Source of the DNA: JAFGCN01 sp964547015
Lineage (GTDB): Archaea; Aenigmatarchaeota; Aenigmatarchaeia; QMZS01
NCBI GenBank assembly: GCA_964547015.1
Contig: CAZJKT010000003.1
Span: 3,049-67,048 of the forward strand
DNA length: 64,000 bases
Direction of reading: 5' to 3'
Below, piece after piece: positions 40,480-49,439 of this stretch (the first letter of the stretch is position 1; each line of letters begins with the position of its first letter). The notes under the pieces were generated by a model. The model saw nothing but the letters and a program-made list of their open reading frames with translations. It did no database searches and had not been told where the DNA came from. The translations under genes and the position numbers were made by a program.

Positions 40480-41487
40480 TTAATGATTCGGGCGTTGAGA
40501 GCAAAAAAGATATGTATGGTACGCTGCTCTCACCCCATCAGCGGCGGCGGTTATTGCCTGCTTTGGGGAGTTATCCGTAACATCGCCCGCCGCAAAAAAT
40601 CCGGGAAGGCTTGCGGCGCAGTTTTTGTCAACAACTACTTCCCCTTTAGAGTTTACTTTTACTCCGGCTTTTTTCGCAAGGCTGCTTTTTGGATCCCTGC
40701 CTACATATATAAAAAGGCCATCGACATCAAGCCTGTTTTGCCCCTTATAGGGATTTTTGAGGATTATTTTTTCAAGCCTTTCGTTACCTTCCAACTTGAC
40801 AGCCTCATTATCGCTTATTATTTCAACCTTTCCGCAGGATACAAGCGGCTCAATTTTTTTTAGGTTAGTAGCTTCCGCCCTAAAAGACCTGTCCCTGTTT
40901 ATAATGCAGATCTTTTTTGCATGCTCCGAAAGCAAAATAGCCTCTTTTATGGCGCTGTCCCCGCCCCCGGCAACCGCCGCAACCTTGCCTTTAACTTGGT
41001 TGAGGTCGCAGAGCGCGCAATAGCTCACCCCTTTTCCAAAAAATTCATCTTCGCCCGGAATATTGAGCTTTCTTACTTTTGCCCCTGTTGCAAAAATTAC
41101 TGACTTTGAAAAAAATTTGCTCTCCCCCGATACAACAGTAAATTCTTCTTTCTTCCTGTCAAAAGAAATATCCTCAGCAATATCAGTCAGGAAATCTGAA
41201 TGGTAATCCCTTGCGTGGCTTTCAAGAAGAGATGCAAGCCTGCCGCCATTAATTGACACAAATCCGGGATAATTCTCAATCTCGCTTGTAAGCCCCACCG
41301 TCCCTCCGGGAACTTCGCCGATGCAAAGGACACTCAGGCCCAGCCTGCCACAGTACATTGTAGCCGCATAGCCGGCCATTCCCGCTCCAACTACAATAAC
41401 ATCATATTTCTTATTAGAATTTGGAACGCCCGGATATTTTTGCCTCGGCTCAAAAATTATCCCCTCGCAAACAGGGCATTCCTTCAT
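40480..41487 (-). CDS. trxB: Thioredoxin-disulfide reductase-like flavoprotein
   Basis: 335 aa. FAD motif DVIVVGAGMAGYAATMY (about 29-45), redox CALC pair (about 166-169) followed by the NAD(P) GGGDSA motif, and the C-terminal PGFFAAGDVTD FAD clamp. An extra N-terminal CPVC segment (residues 4-7) could bind zinc or be redox active. It supplies reducing power to the glutaredoxin/CcdA and ArsE/ArsF disulfide proteins of the operon. Confidence 0.92.
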   Translation of the reverse strand: MKECPVCEGIIFEPRQKYPGVPNSNKKYDVIVVGAGMAGYAATMYCGRLGLSVLCIGEVPGGTVGLTSEIENYPGFVSINGGRLASLLESHARDYHSDFLTDIAEDISFDRKKEEFTVVSGESKFFSKSVIFATGAKVRKLNIPGEDEFFGKGVSYCALCDLNQVKGKVAAVAGGGDSAIKEAILLSEHAKKICIINRDRSFRAEATNLKKIEPLVSCGKVEIISDNEAVKLEGNERLEKIILKNPYKGQNRLDVDGLFIYVGRDPKSSLAKKAGVKVNSKGEVVVDKNCAASLPGFFAAGDVTDNSPKQAITAAADGVRAAYHTYLFCSQRPNH

Positions 41488-41491
41488 AGTA

Positions 41492-42838
41492 TTACCTCAA
41501 AAGATGCGGGAAAAATAGCATCACAATACCCACAATAAACATTACAACCCCTCCTATCAGCTTGCAGGCTTTGGCATACTTTTGGATATGGGGGCTCCCT
41601 ATGGCTAGCGCGGCCATACCGAATATAATTATTTGGTCGAGCATAAAGAAAAATACATAAGCCGCTATGTAGAGATAATAATGCATACCGCTAAGCCCGC
41701 TTAATGCAAGCACTTGCGTATATACCACTGGAAGGGCCGCAGAGCAGACAAACTCAACCGAATTTACTATAAATGCGAGCGCAACAATGGAGAAAAATAC
41801 CGGGATGGACAGGGGCCTTGCAACAATATTTTGCACCCGGTCCATTGTTTTCTGATGGCTTTTTTCATCGCCGACTTTGCAGGTGAGGTCCCCCTTAGTT
41901 GTAAAATATTCCTTAAGGCTCAGTATTCCGCCGGCAAGCGCAATAAGGCCTATAAAAATTGAGACTATTCTTATATAACCGATTATTAAAAATAGATTTA
42001 ACCATGCGGCCATCAGAAGGAAATAGATAGCACCTGAGGCAAAAACAAAAGTCCCCACAATAAGCCATATTTTTTTCCTGTCGTTTAGCCCGATTATCAG
42101 GCTTATTAGGAATATAAGGACCCATAGCGCGCACGGATTAAATCCGTCAACAAGCCCGAGAACAACAGTAAGAACCGGCAGGGAATAAGCAGTGAGATCA
42201 CGCTCACCAATAAAAGGTATATTAAAATTCCTTACATCATAACTTAAGCCCTGAGCCCTTTCTGAATGTTGGGCTTCCCCCTTGCATTTTGCTAGGCACT
42301 CCTCAATAGCTGAACTAATCTGCTCTTTGCTATGAAATCCTACCAAAACCGTTTCTTTAATAAATATTGTTGGCACCCCAAGCCGGCCGGGATCAAGCCC
42401 CGCTTCTTCTGCTAACTGCCTGAAAAATGCCGAACCTTGCATAGTTGAAGCATCATGTTCATAAAGCGCAATCTCAGGGTAGTTTTCCATTACCCCATAT
42501 AATATGGGCTTTTGCTGGGCGCAGTAAGGGCATGAAGGTGTATAGAAAAGATGAACTGCATGCTCTTCAGGGTCATATACGGGCGGGCCGTCGTCTACCC
42601 CAAACCAAGCTATAAAGCCTAAAATAACCAACAGTAAAAAGAGCCCGCAATTGAATCTTGAACTAAAAAATCCCCTGATTGCAGAAACGGTCCCGGATAT
42701 TTTATTTTTCGGCTTTTGGGCGCATTCTTCTCCGCTTCCCTTTTCTTTGGCATCTCCTTCGGTATTTTCTGCGCTATCTTCTTCCTTTAACAGGGCATTT
42801 TCCTTTTTCCCTAAATCCCTCCTTCTTTTCTTAGGCAT
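41492..42838 (-). CDS. Fused glutaredoxin-like / CcdA (DsbD-like) membrane protein
   Basis: 448 aa. A basic/acidic cytoplasmic leader (1-55), one anchor helix (about 64-82), an external glutaredoxin-like domain with SCPYC (about 102-106) and cis-Pro GVPTIFI (about 154), then a CcdA-type bundle beginning GLVDGFNPCALWVLIFLISL. It should move electrons across the membrane to its own extracytoplasmic disulfide domain. Present in the ars operon next to trxB. Confidence 0.85.
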   Translation of the reverse strand: MPKKRRRDLGKKENALLKEEDSAENTEGDAKEKGSGEECAQKPKNKISGTVSAIRGFFSSRFNCGLFLLLVILGFIAWFGVDDGPPVYDPEEHAVHLFYTPSCPYCAQQKPILYGVMENYPEIALYEHDASTMQGSAFFRQLAEEAGLDPGRLGVPTIFIKETVLVGFHSKEQISSAIEECLAKCKGEAQHSERAQGLSYDVRNFNIPFIGERDLTAYSLPVLTVVLGLVDGFNPCALWVLIFLISLIIGLNDRKKIWLIVGTFVFASGAIYFLLMAAWLNLFLIIGYIRIVSIFIGLIALAGGILSLKEYFTTKGDLTCKVGDEKSHQKTMDRVQNIVARPLSIPVFFSIVALAFIVNSVEFVCSAALPVVYTQVLALSGLSGMHYYLYIAAYVFFFMLDQIIIFGMAALAIGSPHIQKYAKACKLIGGVVMFIVGIVMLFFPHLLR

Positions 42839-42877
42839 ATTCTTTTCCGGGGCAGTCGCCCAAATAAAATTCTTTGG

Positions 42878-43117
42878 TCATTTTATATCTAAAGCCTCTT
42901 TCATTTTTTTGATGTCATAACCTACAATCATCTTTCCGCTAATCTCAATTACAGGAACATTAGATTGCCCGCTTTTTTTTTCCATATAGGATTTTGCCTT
43001 TTTATCTTTAGATATATCTACCTCCTTTACTTCAATACCCTTTTGGATAAGGAAATTTTTTGCAAAAAGGCAGTAGGGGCAGACCGGCGCAGTATATAAT
43101 ATCGCTTTTTGTTTCAT
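42878..43117 (-). CDS. Glutaredoxin/NrdH-like protein
   Basis: 79 aa. Active site APVCPYCLFAK (CPYC, about residues 12-15) and cis-Pro NVPVIEISGKMIVGYD identify a small glutaredoxin or NrdH-redoxin. Overlaps arsR by 4 nt, so the two are cotranscribed. Likely reduces arsenate- or thiol-related substrates. Confidence 0.92.
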   Translation of the reverse strand: MKQKAILYTAPVCPYCLFAKNFLIQKGIEVKEVDISKDKKAKSYMEKKSGQSNVPVIEISGKMIVGYDIKKMKEALDIK

Positions 43118-43419
43118 AATTCATGCACCTCTAATAATACTTCACCTTTTTTTCCTTTTAATGCCCCTATACCTAAAACATCAAATATCCCGTAAACCTT
43201 TGGGTTTTTTATGCCATATATTATCCTGCGGCCCTCCCTTCTTGATGCAAGTATTCCTGCGGCCTCAAGACGAAGCAAATGGGCCGAAACTGTTGACTGC
43301 TCTCTTCCTGCGTGAGGGATTATTTCGCAGACGCATTTCTCTCCGTCAAGAAGGAACCTTATTATTTTGAATCGGGTTTCATCCGAGAGCGCCTTTAGAA
43401 GCATAAGCTCGTTTTCCAT
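43114..43419 (-). CDS. arsR: ArsR/SmtB-family transcriptional repressor
   Basis: 101 aa winged helix. LKALSDETRFKIIRFLL and SAHLLRLEAAGILASRREG are the HTH signature. The arsenic-sensing motif is EKCVCEI (Cys pair in helix 3, about residues 28-30, as in ELCVCDL). Arsenite binding should release it from the operator at 43428-43448 directly upstream and, likely, from the copy at 39760-39780. It heads a ten-gene operon of tightly packed genes. Confidence 0.94.
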   Translation of the reverse strand: MENELMLLKALSDETRFKIIRFLLDGEKCVCEIIPHAGREQSTVSAHLLRLEAAGILASRREGRRIIYGIKNPKVYGIFDVLGIGALKGKKGEVLLEVHEL

Positions 43420-43427
43420 AGATATAT

Positions 43428-43448
43428 TATATTGATAACTATAAATAT
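43428..43448 (-). promoter_or_regulatory. Putative ArsR operator/promoter upstream of arsR
   Basis: The plus strand reads TATATTGATAACTATAAATAT. It lies 9 nt before the arsR ATG and matches the arsM upstream site at 19 of 21 positions. It overlaps a TATA-like tract, fitting autoregulation. Confidence 0.6.
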
Positions 43449-43493
43449 GTTGGGGAAGTTTTAGCGTGTAGAAATTTAATTGTGTATTGGTTT

Positions 43494-43787
43494 ATGAGGA
43501 TTGCCTGCAAAGTATTTTTCGGCCCGCAGATTTTGCTTGCCGCATGCGACGAGAATTTGCTTGGAAGAACGCTTAGGTTTGGGGAGGCGGAATTTGAGGT
43601 AAAAGAGAGCTTCTACTTTGAGAGGTTTGCGCAAGAAGAAGAGTTTGAAGGCCTGATCCCAAAAGCCCATATAGTCAACCTTTTGGGCGAGCATACAATA
43701 GGGGCTTTGGCAAAAAGAAACCTACTAAATACAGATAATGTTAAACTTATAGATGGGGTCCCCCACATCCAGATTTATAGGATTTAA
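43494..43787 (+). CDS. DUF424 family protein
   Basis: 97 aa from ATG 43494 (a GTG at 43482 lies inside the A/T box). NLLGRTLRFGEAEFEVKESFY and VNLLGEHTIGALAKRNLL are the archaeal DUF424 signature. Function is not known; the family is widely conserved in archaea. Divergent from arsR. Its last 35 nt overlap the start of the next gene. Confidence 0.85.
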   Translation: MRIACKVFFGPQILLAACDENLLGRTLRFGEAEFEVKESFYFERFAQEEEFEGLIPKAHIVNLLGEHTIGALAKRNLLNTDNVKLIDGVPHIQIYRI

Positions 43788-45669
43788 AAATTCCTTTTCG
43801 GCCACCCTGAGAGGCAAAAAATTCCATAAAGGCCAGTGGTATATTGTGGCGGCAGTGCTTTTCTCCTACTCTCTTCTCACTTTTTTTGACATATTTGACA
43901 GTTATACTCAGATAGATTATACCTCTATAATAAAAAGCGACGAGGATATGCTCTACCTTGATGCAATGAGAGATATACAATATATTACTTCAAAGGCGAC
44001 AGATATCTCAAATATGGAGGGTGATGTTGCAGAATATCTTGAGATGGTTAACGGAAACCTGCTTGGCAAAGGGATGCTTGTGGAATATTCTTTTTCCTCT
44101 TCAGGGGGCATAATGAGCCTCTCTGAGCTTAAGTTTGCCGGAAAAAACCTTAGAGTGGAATTGCCTACAGAATCGGAATATTGTATTCCTGAAGACAATA
44201 ATCAATTTTGTTACAGACACGGGAAAAATTGCGGCACATTCACTTCCACTGACAATTGCGGGGAGCCAAGGACTGCCAATTGCGGCACCTGTACTTCGCC
44301 AAATACCTGCGGAGGCGGAGGCGTTCCTAATATCTGCGGATGCTCACCTTCCACATGCGGCTCTCTTGGCAAAAACTGCGATACCTGGCCTGACGGCTGC
44401 GGAGGGACACTGAACTGCGGAAGCTGTTCTTTTGGATATAGCTGTATTGAGGGCATCTGTGAATATACCTGCGTCCCTGAAAACGATACCGAATTCTGTT
44501 CGAGATACGGGAAAAATTGCGGCACATTCACTTCCACTGACAATTGCGGGGAGCCAAGGACTGCCAATTGCGGCACCTGTACTTCGCCAAATACCTGCGG
44601 AGGCGGAGGCGTTCCTAATATCTGCGGATGCTCACCTTCCACATGCGGCTCTCTTGGCAAAAACTGCGATACCTGGCCTGACGGCTGCGGAGGGACACTG
44701 AACTGCGGAAGCTGTTCTGCAGGATACAATTGCATAAATGGAGTATGCACCGTGGGCTGGTGTTATAGAATGCCTATTACACTTACAAATGGGGGAGGGC
44801 CACTTACAAGCTATGCCATAAAAATAGATGTCGCATATGTTCCCGGAAAAATGAAGGCCGACTTCTCTGACATAAGGTTTACTTTGGCTGATGGGACCAC
44901 TCAGCTTTCGCACTGGAGAGAATCCTATGTTGCAAGCTCTTCTGCGGTTTTCTGGGTTAAAGTAAACTCAATACCGTCGGGAAGCTCAACGATATATGTG
45001 CACTATGGAAATAGCGCGGCAAGTTCGGCAAGCAATGGAGATAACACCTTTTTGTTTTTTGATGATTTTGCGGGAACTTCTCTAAATACAGCTAAATGGA
45101 TTCCACAAACATCCGGGGCAGGCACAATAACCGTAAATAATGGAATTACGCTTAATAACCCTAACTTAAATTCAGATACCGCCCTTATCTCCCTTAGGAA
45201 TTCGGGGGCACATTGTGTTGTAAGGGGCGCAAACATAATAGAATTTTATGGCCGACTTATCCCTAACCCAAATAGTGGGTTTGGTTTTGCCCTTTTTGTT
45301 GCGGATTATTCAGCACCTGTAAGATATATATCAATATCCCAACTTAGCGTCAGCAATACTATGAGAATAACAAACCAGGCGGGTCCTGGCTCTTACAGCT
45401 CAAGCACACTAGGAAGTTTTACCTCTGATATGGCCAGATGGAAATTTTATGGTGACGGCTCTTCCACCCATGTTTATATTAACGACAACCACCAGTCTTT
45501 TTCCTCTGTCTATCCTACAGGTATGGTTTGCCAGACCGAAATAAGTGTGGGGCCGAGAACAAGCGGAGGGAGAAATCCGAGACAGGTTTATTTATCCTGG
45601 TTTGTAATCAGAAAATTTTCAAATCCAGAGCCCACCGCCACTATCGGAGCTGAACAGAATGTATGCTAA
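43753..45669 (+). CDS. Surface protein with duplicated Cys-rich modules and DUF2341 domain
   Basis: 638 aa. N-terminal membrane anchor (about 29-48), an external helical region (50-135), two Cys-rich repeat blocks (about 144-240 and 240-335; NCGTFTSTDNCGEPRTANCG, then CSPSTCGSLGKNCDTWPDGC) each with about 18 Cys, then DUF2341 (WCYRMPITLTNGG, ADFSDIRF, IYVHYGNSAA, about 336-430) and a concanavalin-like sandwich (about 430-638). It probably stands outside as a disulfide-locked adhesin. The start overlaps DUF424, so exact start is less sure. Confidence 0.82.
   Translation: MGSPTSRFIGFKNSFSATLRGKKFHKGQWYIVAAVLFSYSLLTFFDIFDSYTQIDYTSIIKSDEDMLYLDAMRDIQYITSKATDISNMEGDVAEYLEMVNGNLLGKGMLVEYSFSSSGGIMSLSELKFAGKNLRVELPTESEYCIPEDNNQFCYRHGKNCGTFTSTDNCGEPRTANCGTCTSPNTCGGGGVPNICGCSPSTCGSLGKNCDTWPDGCGGTLNCGSCSFGYSCIEGICEYTCVPENDTEFCSRYGKNCGTFTSTDNCGEPRTANCGTCTSPNTCGGGGVPNICGCSPSTCGSLGKNCDTWPDGCGGTLNCGSCSAGYNCINGVCTVGWCYRMPITLTNGGGPLTSYAIKIDVAYVPGKMKADFSDIRFTLADGTTQLSHWRESYVASSSAVFWVKVNSIPSGSSTIYVHYGNSAASSASNGDNTFLFFDDFAGTSLNTAKWIPQTSGAGTITVNNGITLNNPNLNSDTALISLRNSGAHCVVRGANIIEFYGRLIPNPNSGFGFALFVADYSAPVRYISISQLSVSNTMRITNQAGPGSYSSSTLGSFTSDMARWKFYGDGSSTHVYINDNHQSFSSVYPTGMVCQTEISVGPRTSGGRNPRQVYLSWFVIRKFSNPEPTATIGAEQNVC
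44219..44430. repeat. First copy of a 212-nt near-identical coding repeat
   Basis: Positions 44219-44430 and 44507-44718 are almost base-for-base identical with a 288-nt period, including silent sites, so the duplication is recent or maintained by gene conversion. It encodes the Cys-rich module of the surface protein. Confidence 0.9.
44507..44718. repeat. Second copy of the 212-nt coding repeat
   Basis: Partner of 44219-44430, offset 288 nt. The linkers between copies (44431-44506) differ, which marks the unit boundaries. Confidence 0.9.
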
Positions 45670-45724
45670 CTTTAGCCCAAACCAACTTAATTAACCTTAA
45701 TTATCCTATTCCAAATCTACTTGC

Positions 45725-48061
45725 TCAGACTCGCCCACAAACAGCCAACTCCCCCTCCCCGAACTCCACGGCCTTCGCCCGGGAAATCATTTTTAAGTCC
45801 ACTTCCATTGCTTTTATTTTTTCAAACTCATCTTTTGGAATGGTAATTTCAAGCTTTTCAACTTCTTTACCCAGCGACAGCTGGTTTGAGATTTTCCATT
45901 TCCTAACCTCACTTATGACCTTTTTGAGAACTTCGCCCGCTTCAATAGCATGTTCATCAATCACATATTCTTCCGGGAAATCCTCAAAGTGTATGCTTTC
46001 CTTTCCTTCAACTTTTGCGAACAGCTCATCATAAAGCGTATCCGTTGCATATGGGAAATAGGGCGCAAACATTCGGCAAAGGTCAAAAAGGCACTTGTAG
46101 AGCATCGCCTTTGCCCCTTCTGCGTCAATATCTTGGTAAATCCTGTACTTCACAAATTCCATATAATAGTCGCAGAATTCCCCTACAAAGAACTGCTCGG
46201 TCTCCTGCATAGCCTTTGAAATCTCGCAGTTGTCCAAATAATCTTTTGCCTTCTTTGCGGTTTCGCTCAAGCGGCTCAAAATCCACTTGTCAACAACAGT
46301 CAGTTTTGGATTCTCGATTTTCTCCATAAACTGTGAGCAGAATCTTGCCGAGTTCCAGAGCTTTGTAAGAAGATATTCCCCCCTCTTTATCTGGTCTTCG
46401 GAAAATATTATGTTTGAGCCGGGTGTCGCAAGATAGGTCCAATACCTTATAGCATCGACAGGGTATTTTTCGACCAATTCCTTGGCTGTGACAAAATTTC
46501 CAAGAGATTTTGACATTTTTTTCCCTCCCGTTCCCTGTACCATTCCGTTAATGAGGCAGTTTTCATAAGGCTTTTTGCCAAGCCACATAAGGTGTCGCAG
46601 CATAAGGTAGTAATCCCAAGTCCGGATAATGTCGCTTCCGTTCGGCTGGAGGTCTGCAGGGTAGTTGTCCTCAAATTTTCCCTTGAGCCCGCAGATATAT
46701 GCGATTGTGATTGATGAGTCCATCCAGGTATCTAATGTGTTTACCTCCCCGGCCATTTCTTCGCCGCATTTGCAGGTTCGCTGGATAGTGTCAATTGCGG
46801 GGTCGACCGGAAGTTCACTCTCTTCAGGCGCGAAAACCTCGCCGCATTTTGGGCACTGCCAGACAGGAATCGGAGTCCCGTAAACCTTTTTTCTTGAGAT
46901 GCACCAGTCCCAGTTCATGTTATTTGTCCAGTCAATCTGGCGGTGCTTCATATAATCGGGAATCCAGTTTACCTCTTTTGTTTCATCAATCACCCTTTCT
47001 CTGTATTTTGTAGCGGCTACAAACCACTGCTCTCTATTTAGAATCTCAATCGGCTTGTGGCACCTCCAGCAGGTTCCGACTTTTTGCTCCAACGCCTCAA
47101 TTTTTGTCACAAGGTCTTGGCTCTTGAGATCTTCAACAATCTTCTTTTTAGCCTCCTCGCAGGTCATCCCTGTATAGGGCTCAATTGTCATTTTTCCTTC
47201 CTCATCAATGCTCTCGATTACAGGCAGGCTGTTTGACAAAATCCAGTCAACATCCTGCTTGTCTCCAAACGCGCAAATCATAACCACTCCCGTCCCAAAG
47301 GTCGGGTCTACCTCTTTTGACGCCAAAACCTCAACAGAACGCCCAAAAATTGGCACTTTCATCTTCTTTCCCACCATCTCCGGCTTATCCTCGGGGTTTA
47401 CGGCGACAGCGACACAGCTTGCCATAAGCTCCGGCCTTGTTGTCGCAATCTCAACTTTTTGCCCGTCTTCAAGCTCAAAGAGAATATAATTAAGGGAGGT
47501 CTGCCTTTCGGCGTACTCGACCTCAGCGTCAGAGATTGCTGTATTGCAGGTTGTGCAGAAATTGACCGGATGCTTTGCCCGGTAAATCAGCCCCTTTCTG
47601 AAAAGGTCGATAAATGACTTCTGTACAAGTTTCATGTAATTTTGGTCGGAGGTGCGAAATTCGCTTGACCAGTCTATTGACGAGCCAAGCGCCACAATCA
47701 TTTCCCTCATGCTTTTGATGTGCTTATCTGACCATTCCTCGCACATCCTAACCCACTCACTCCGCTCAAATTCATGGCATTTTTTCCCGGTGGCTTTTTC
47801 TACCTTGGTCTCGGTTGGCATACCGTGCACATCCCAGCCCTGAGGAAAGAAAACGTCAAACCCCGCCATTCTCCGAAATCTCGCAATTGCATCCATCCAG
47901 GTCCAGTTAAGGGCATTTCCCAAATGAAGGTCGCCCGAGGGGTATGGGGGCGGGGTGTCAATGATATATTTCTTCTTTTTGCCGTCGGCCTTAAATGTTG
48001 AGATTCCCAGGGAATTCCATTTTCTTAGTAAATCCTTATTTTCTGAATATCTCTTGTCCAT
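45725..48061 (-). CDS. valS: Valyl-tRNA synthetase
   Basis: 778 aa class I synthetase. TPPPYPSGDLHLGNALNW holds HLGN (46-49), GKKMSKSLGN is at about 513, the CP1 editing domain includes TTRPELMASCVAV, and the Trp/Asp tRNA-binding WKISNQ region follows. PPPYPSG and NMNWDWCISR are Val-type rather than Ile/Leu. Slightly shorter than usual archaeal ValRS (about 860-880 aa), mainly at the C-terminus, where a coiled coil is often absent in archaea. Confidence 0.96.
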   Translation of the reverse strand: MDKRYSENKDLLRKWNSLGISTFKADGKKKKYIIDTPPPYPSGDLHLGNALNWTWMDAIARFRRMAGFDVFFPQGWDVHGMPTETKVEKATGKKCHEFERSEWVRMCEEWSDKHIKSMREMIVALGSSIDWSSEFRTSDQNYMKLVQKSFIDLFRKGLIYRAKHPVNFCTTCNTAISDAEVEYAERQTSLNYILFELEDGQKVEIATTRPELMASCVAVAVNPEDKPEMVGKKMKVPIFGRSVEVLASKEVDPTFGTGVVMICAFGDKQDVDWILSNSLPVIESIDEEGKMTIEPYTGMTCEEAKKKIVEDLKSQDLVTKIEALEQKVGTCWRCHKPIEILNREQWFVAATKYRERVIDETKEVNWIPDYMKHRQIDWTNNMNWDWCISRKKVYGTPIPVWQCPKCGEVFAPEESELPVDPAIDTIQRTCKCGEEMAGEVNTLDTWMDSSITIAYICGLKGKFEDNYPADLQPNGSDIIRTWDYYLMLRHLMWLGKKPYENCLINGMVQGTGGKKMSKSLGNFVTAKELVEKYPVDAIRYWTYLATPGSNIIFSEDQIKRGEYLLTKLWNSARFCSQFMEKIENPKLTVVDKWILSRLSETAKKAKDYLDNCEISKAMQETEQFFVGEFCDYYMEFVKYRIYQDIDAEGAKAMLYKCLFDLCRMFAPYFPYATDTLYDELFAKVEGKESIHFEDFPEEYVIDEHAIEAGEVLKKVISEVRKWKISNQLSLGKEVEKLEITIPKDEFEKIKAMEVDLKMISRAKAVEFGEGELAVCGRV

Positions 48062-48124
48062 AATTAGCCCTTCAATCTTTTTTTATCTGCAAAATCCGCC
48101 CTAACGGCATATTCGCATAACTTT

Positions 48125-48979
48125 TCAGAAGCCCAAAACATCATCTCTTGGCCCTTTATGCTCTTTTTGAGGCTCTTTTTCCTCGCCGGTTTTTGTCGGC
48201 TCTTCAGGCTTATTTTTGGGGATTTCTCGGCTCTCTTGAGGGATTTTTTGGAATTCGGTGGAGGAGGCACTCTCTAATTTTTTGGGCAGCCGCTCATCTA
48301 TTGGAGTATCTATATCAGCCTTTTCTTGCGAACCCATTTTTTGGCTTTCTCCTGTCATGACGGACCCCTGATTATTATTTCTCAGTTCTTCCTGAGTTTC
48401 TCCCTTTGGCTCTTCCCCCAAGTCTTCCCTTATAATCTCCCTTGGCTCTTCTTTCACACCCTTACTTGGCTCTTCCATTACACTATCTCTTACTTCTTCC
48501 CTTGGTTTCCCCTCCATATCTTCCTCTTCCTCTTCTTTTTCTAATTCCCTCCTCTCGGGCCTTTTTATCCCCACACCAGTCCTTTCACTCGAAAAGGGCA
48601 AATGGACTTCTTTTCCCGAAATGCTCAGCATTGTTTCTCCACTTTCCCCTTTTTTTGAGAGGATCCTAATTTTTCCAAAAACCCTGAGATTTAATATAAG
48701 GCTGTTTGCTACAAAGTTTTTTATTCGGCTTGCCCTTCCGTTCATATAGCAGTATATTTCGACGGCAGGCCTGCCTTCAAATTCCGAGATTATGCCCTGA
48801 AGCAGAGCATCTCCCCCGTCAAGAATCTGCTCTGAAGTCTCAACAGCTTTTATTTGCCCAAAACCATGAATCATGCCCGAATTTATCCCATAAGCTTCAA
48901 GAAGGCTTTGCAGGTCATTGGAGTTTTCATTGTCGGAAAGCTTAAGAAAAATGTGGTCGCCCTCTCGCGCGGATATCAT
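48125..48979 (-). CDS. PPC/DUF296-domain protein with long acidic disordered tail
   Basis: 284 aa. Residues 1-130 form a PPC (DUF296) domain, beginning ISAREGDHIFLKLSDNENS and containing GINSGMIHGFGQIKAVE and VEIYCYMNG; this fold trimerises and often accompanies DNA-binding AT-hooks. Residues about 135-284 are low-complexity Glu/Lys/Pro repeats (KEEPREIIREDLGEEPKGE) with no AT-hook. The tail may be a flexible interaction arm. It lies 63 nt from the valS start on the same strand. Confidence 0.75.
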   Translation of the reverse strand: MISAREGDHIFLKLSDNENSNDLQSLLEAYGINSGMIHGFGQIKAVETSEQILDGGDALLQGIISEFEGRPAVEIYCYMNGRASRIKNFVANSLILNLRVFGKIRILSKKGESGETMLSISGKEVHLPFSSERTGVGIKRPERRELEKEEEEEDMEGKPREEVRDSVMEEPSKGVKEEPREIIREDLGEEPKGETQEELRNNNQGSVMTGESQKMGSQEKADIDTPIDERLPKKLESASSTEFQKIPQESREIPKNKPEEPTKTGEEKEPQKEHKGPRDDVLGF

Positions 48980-49022
48980 AACTAATAGAACTTATAAAAT
49001 ACCTATAATCTGCATCACTATT

Positions 49023-49430
49023 ATGGAAGACCTAAGCCCTATACGAAAGGCAGGGGCCTTAATTTTCTCGGACAAAAAGATGCTTGTTGTCCGCCCCAAA
49101 GGAAAGCCCTTTTTCCTAAGCCCCGGCGGAAAGTATGAGGATGGCGAAGATGCTGAAATGTGCCTTAAAAGGGAGCTTTTTGAAGAGCTTTGCGTGGAGC
49201 TGAAGTCATTTCAGCGCTATAAGGTATTTGAAATAAAAAAGGCGGCGACAAGCAACCGACCGCTCCTCCTTGAGCTATACTTTGCAGAAATTTCCGGAGA
49301 GCTCAAGCCCTCGTCTGAAATAGAAGACCTTGCCTGGATTTCAAGGCAGGATTTTGAGTCTGAAAAATTCATCCTTGCGCCGTCTTTTTATGAAGTGATT
49401 CCCTGCCTTATTGAGGAGGGGCTGATTTAA
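49023..49430 (+). CDS. Nudix hydrolase
   Basis: 135 aa from ATG 49023; an upstream extension overlaps the divergent PPC gene and is rejected. Nudix box GGKYEDGEDAEMCLKRELFE followed by ELCVEL (about 40-64) keeps the Glu cluster. A KAGALIFSDKKMLVVRPKG start fits MutT-like sanitation enzymes. Substrate not predictable. Confidence 0.88.
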   Translation: MEDLSPIRKAGALIFSDKKMLVVRPKGKPFFLSPGGKYEDGEDAEMCLKRELFEELCVELKSFQRYKVFEIKKAATSNRPLLLELYFAEISGELKPSSEIEDLAWISRQDFESEKFILAPSFYEVIPCLIEEGLI

Positions 49431-49439
49431 TTCTCCCGG

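Noticed and set aside
44211..44750. 179-aa minus-strand frame opposite the Cys-rich surface protein
   Set aside because: The repeated Pro/Gln pattern is the antisense image of the 288-nt coding repeat; the plus frame has recognised domains.
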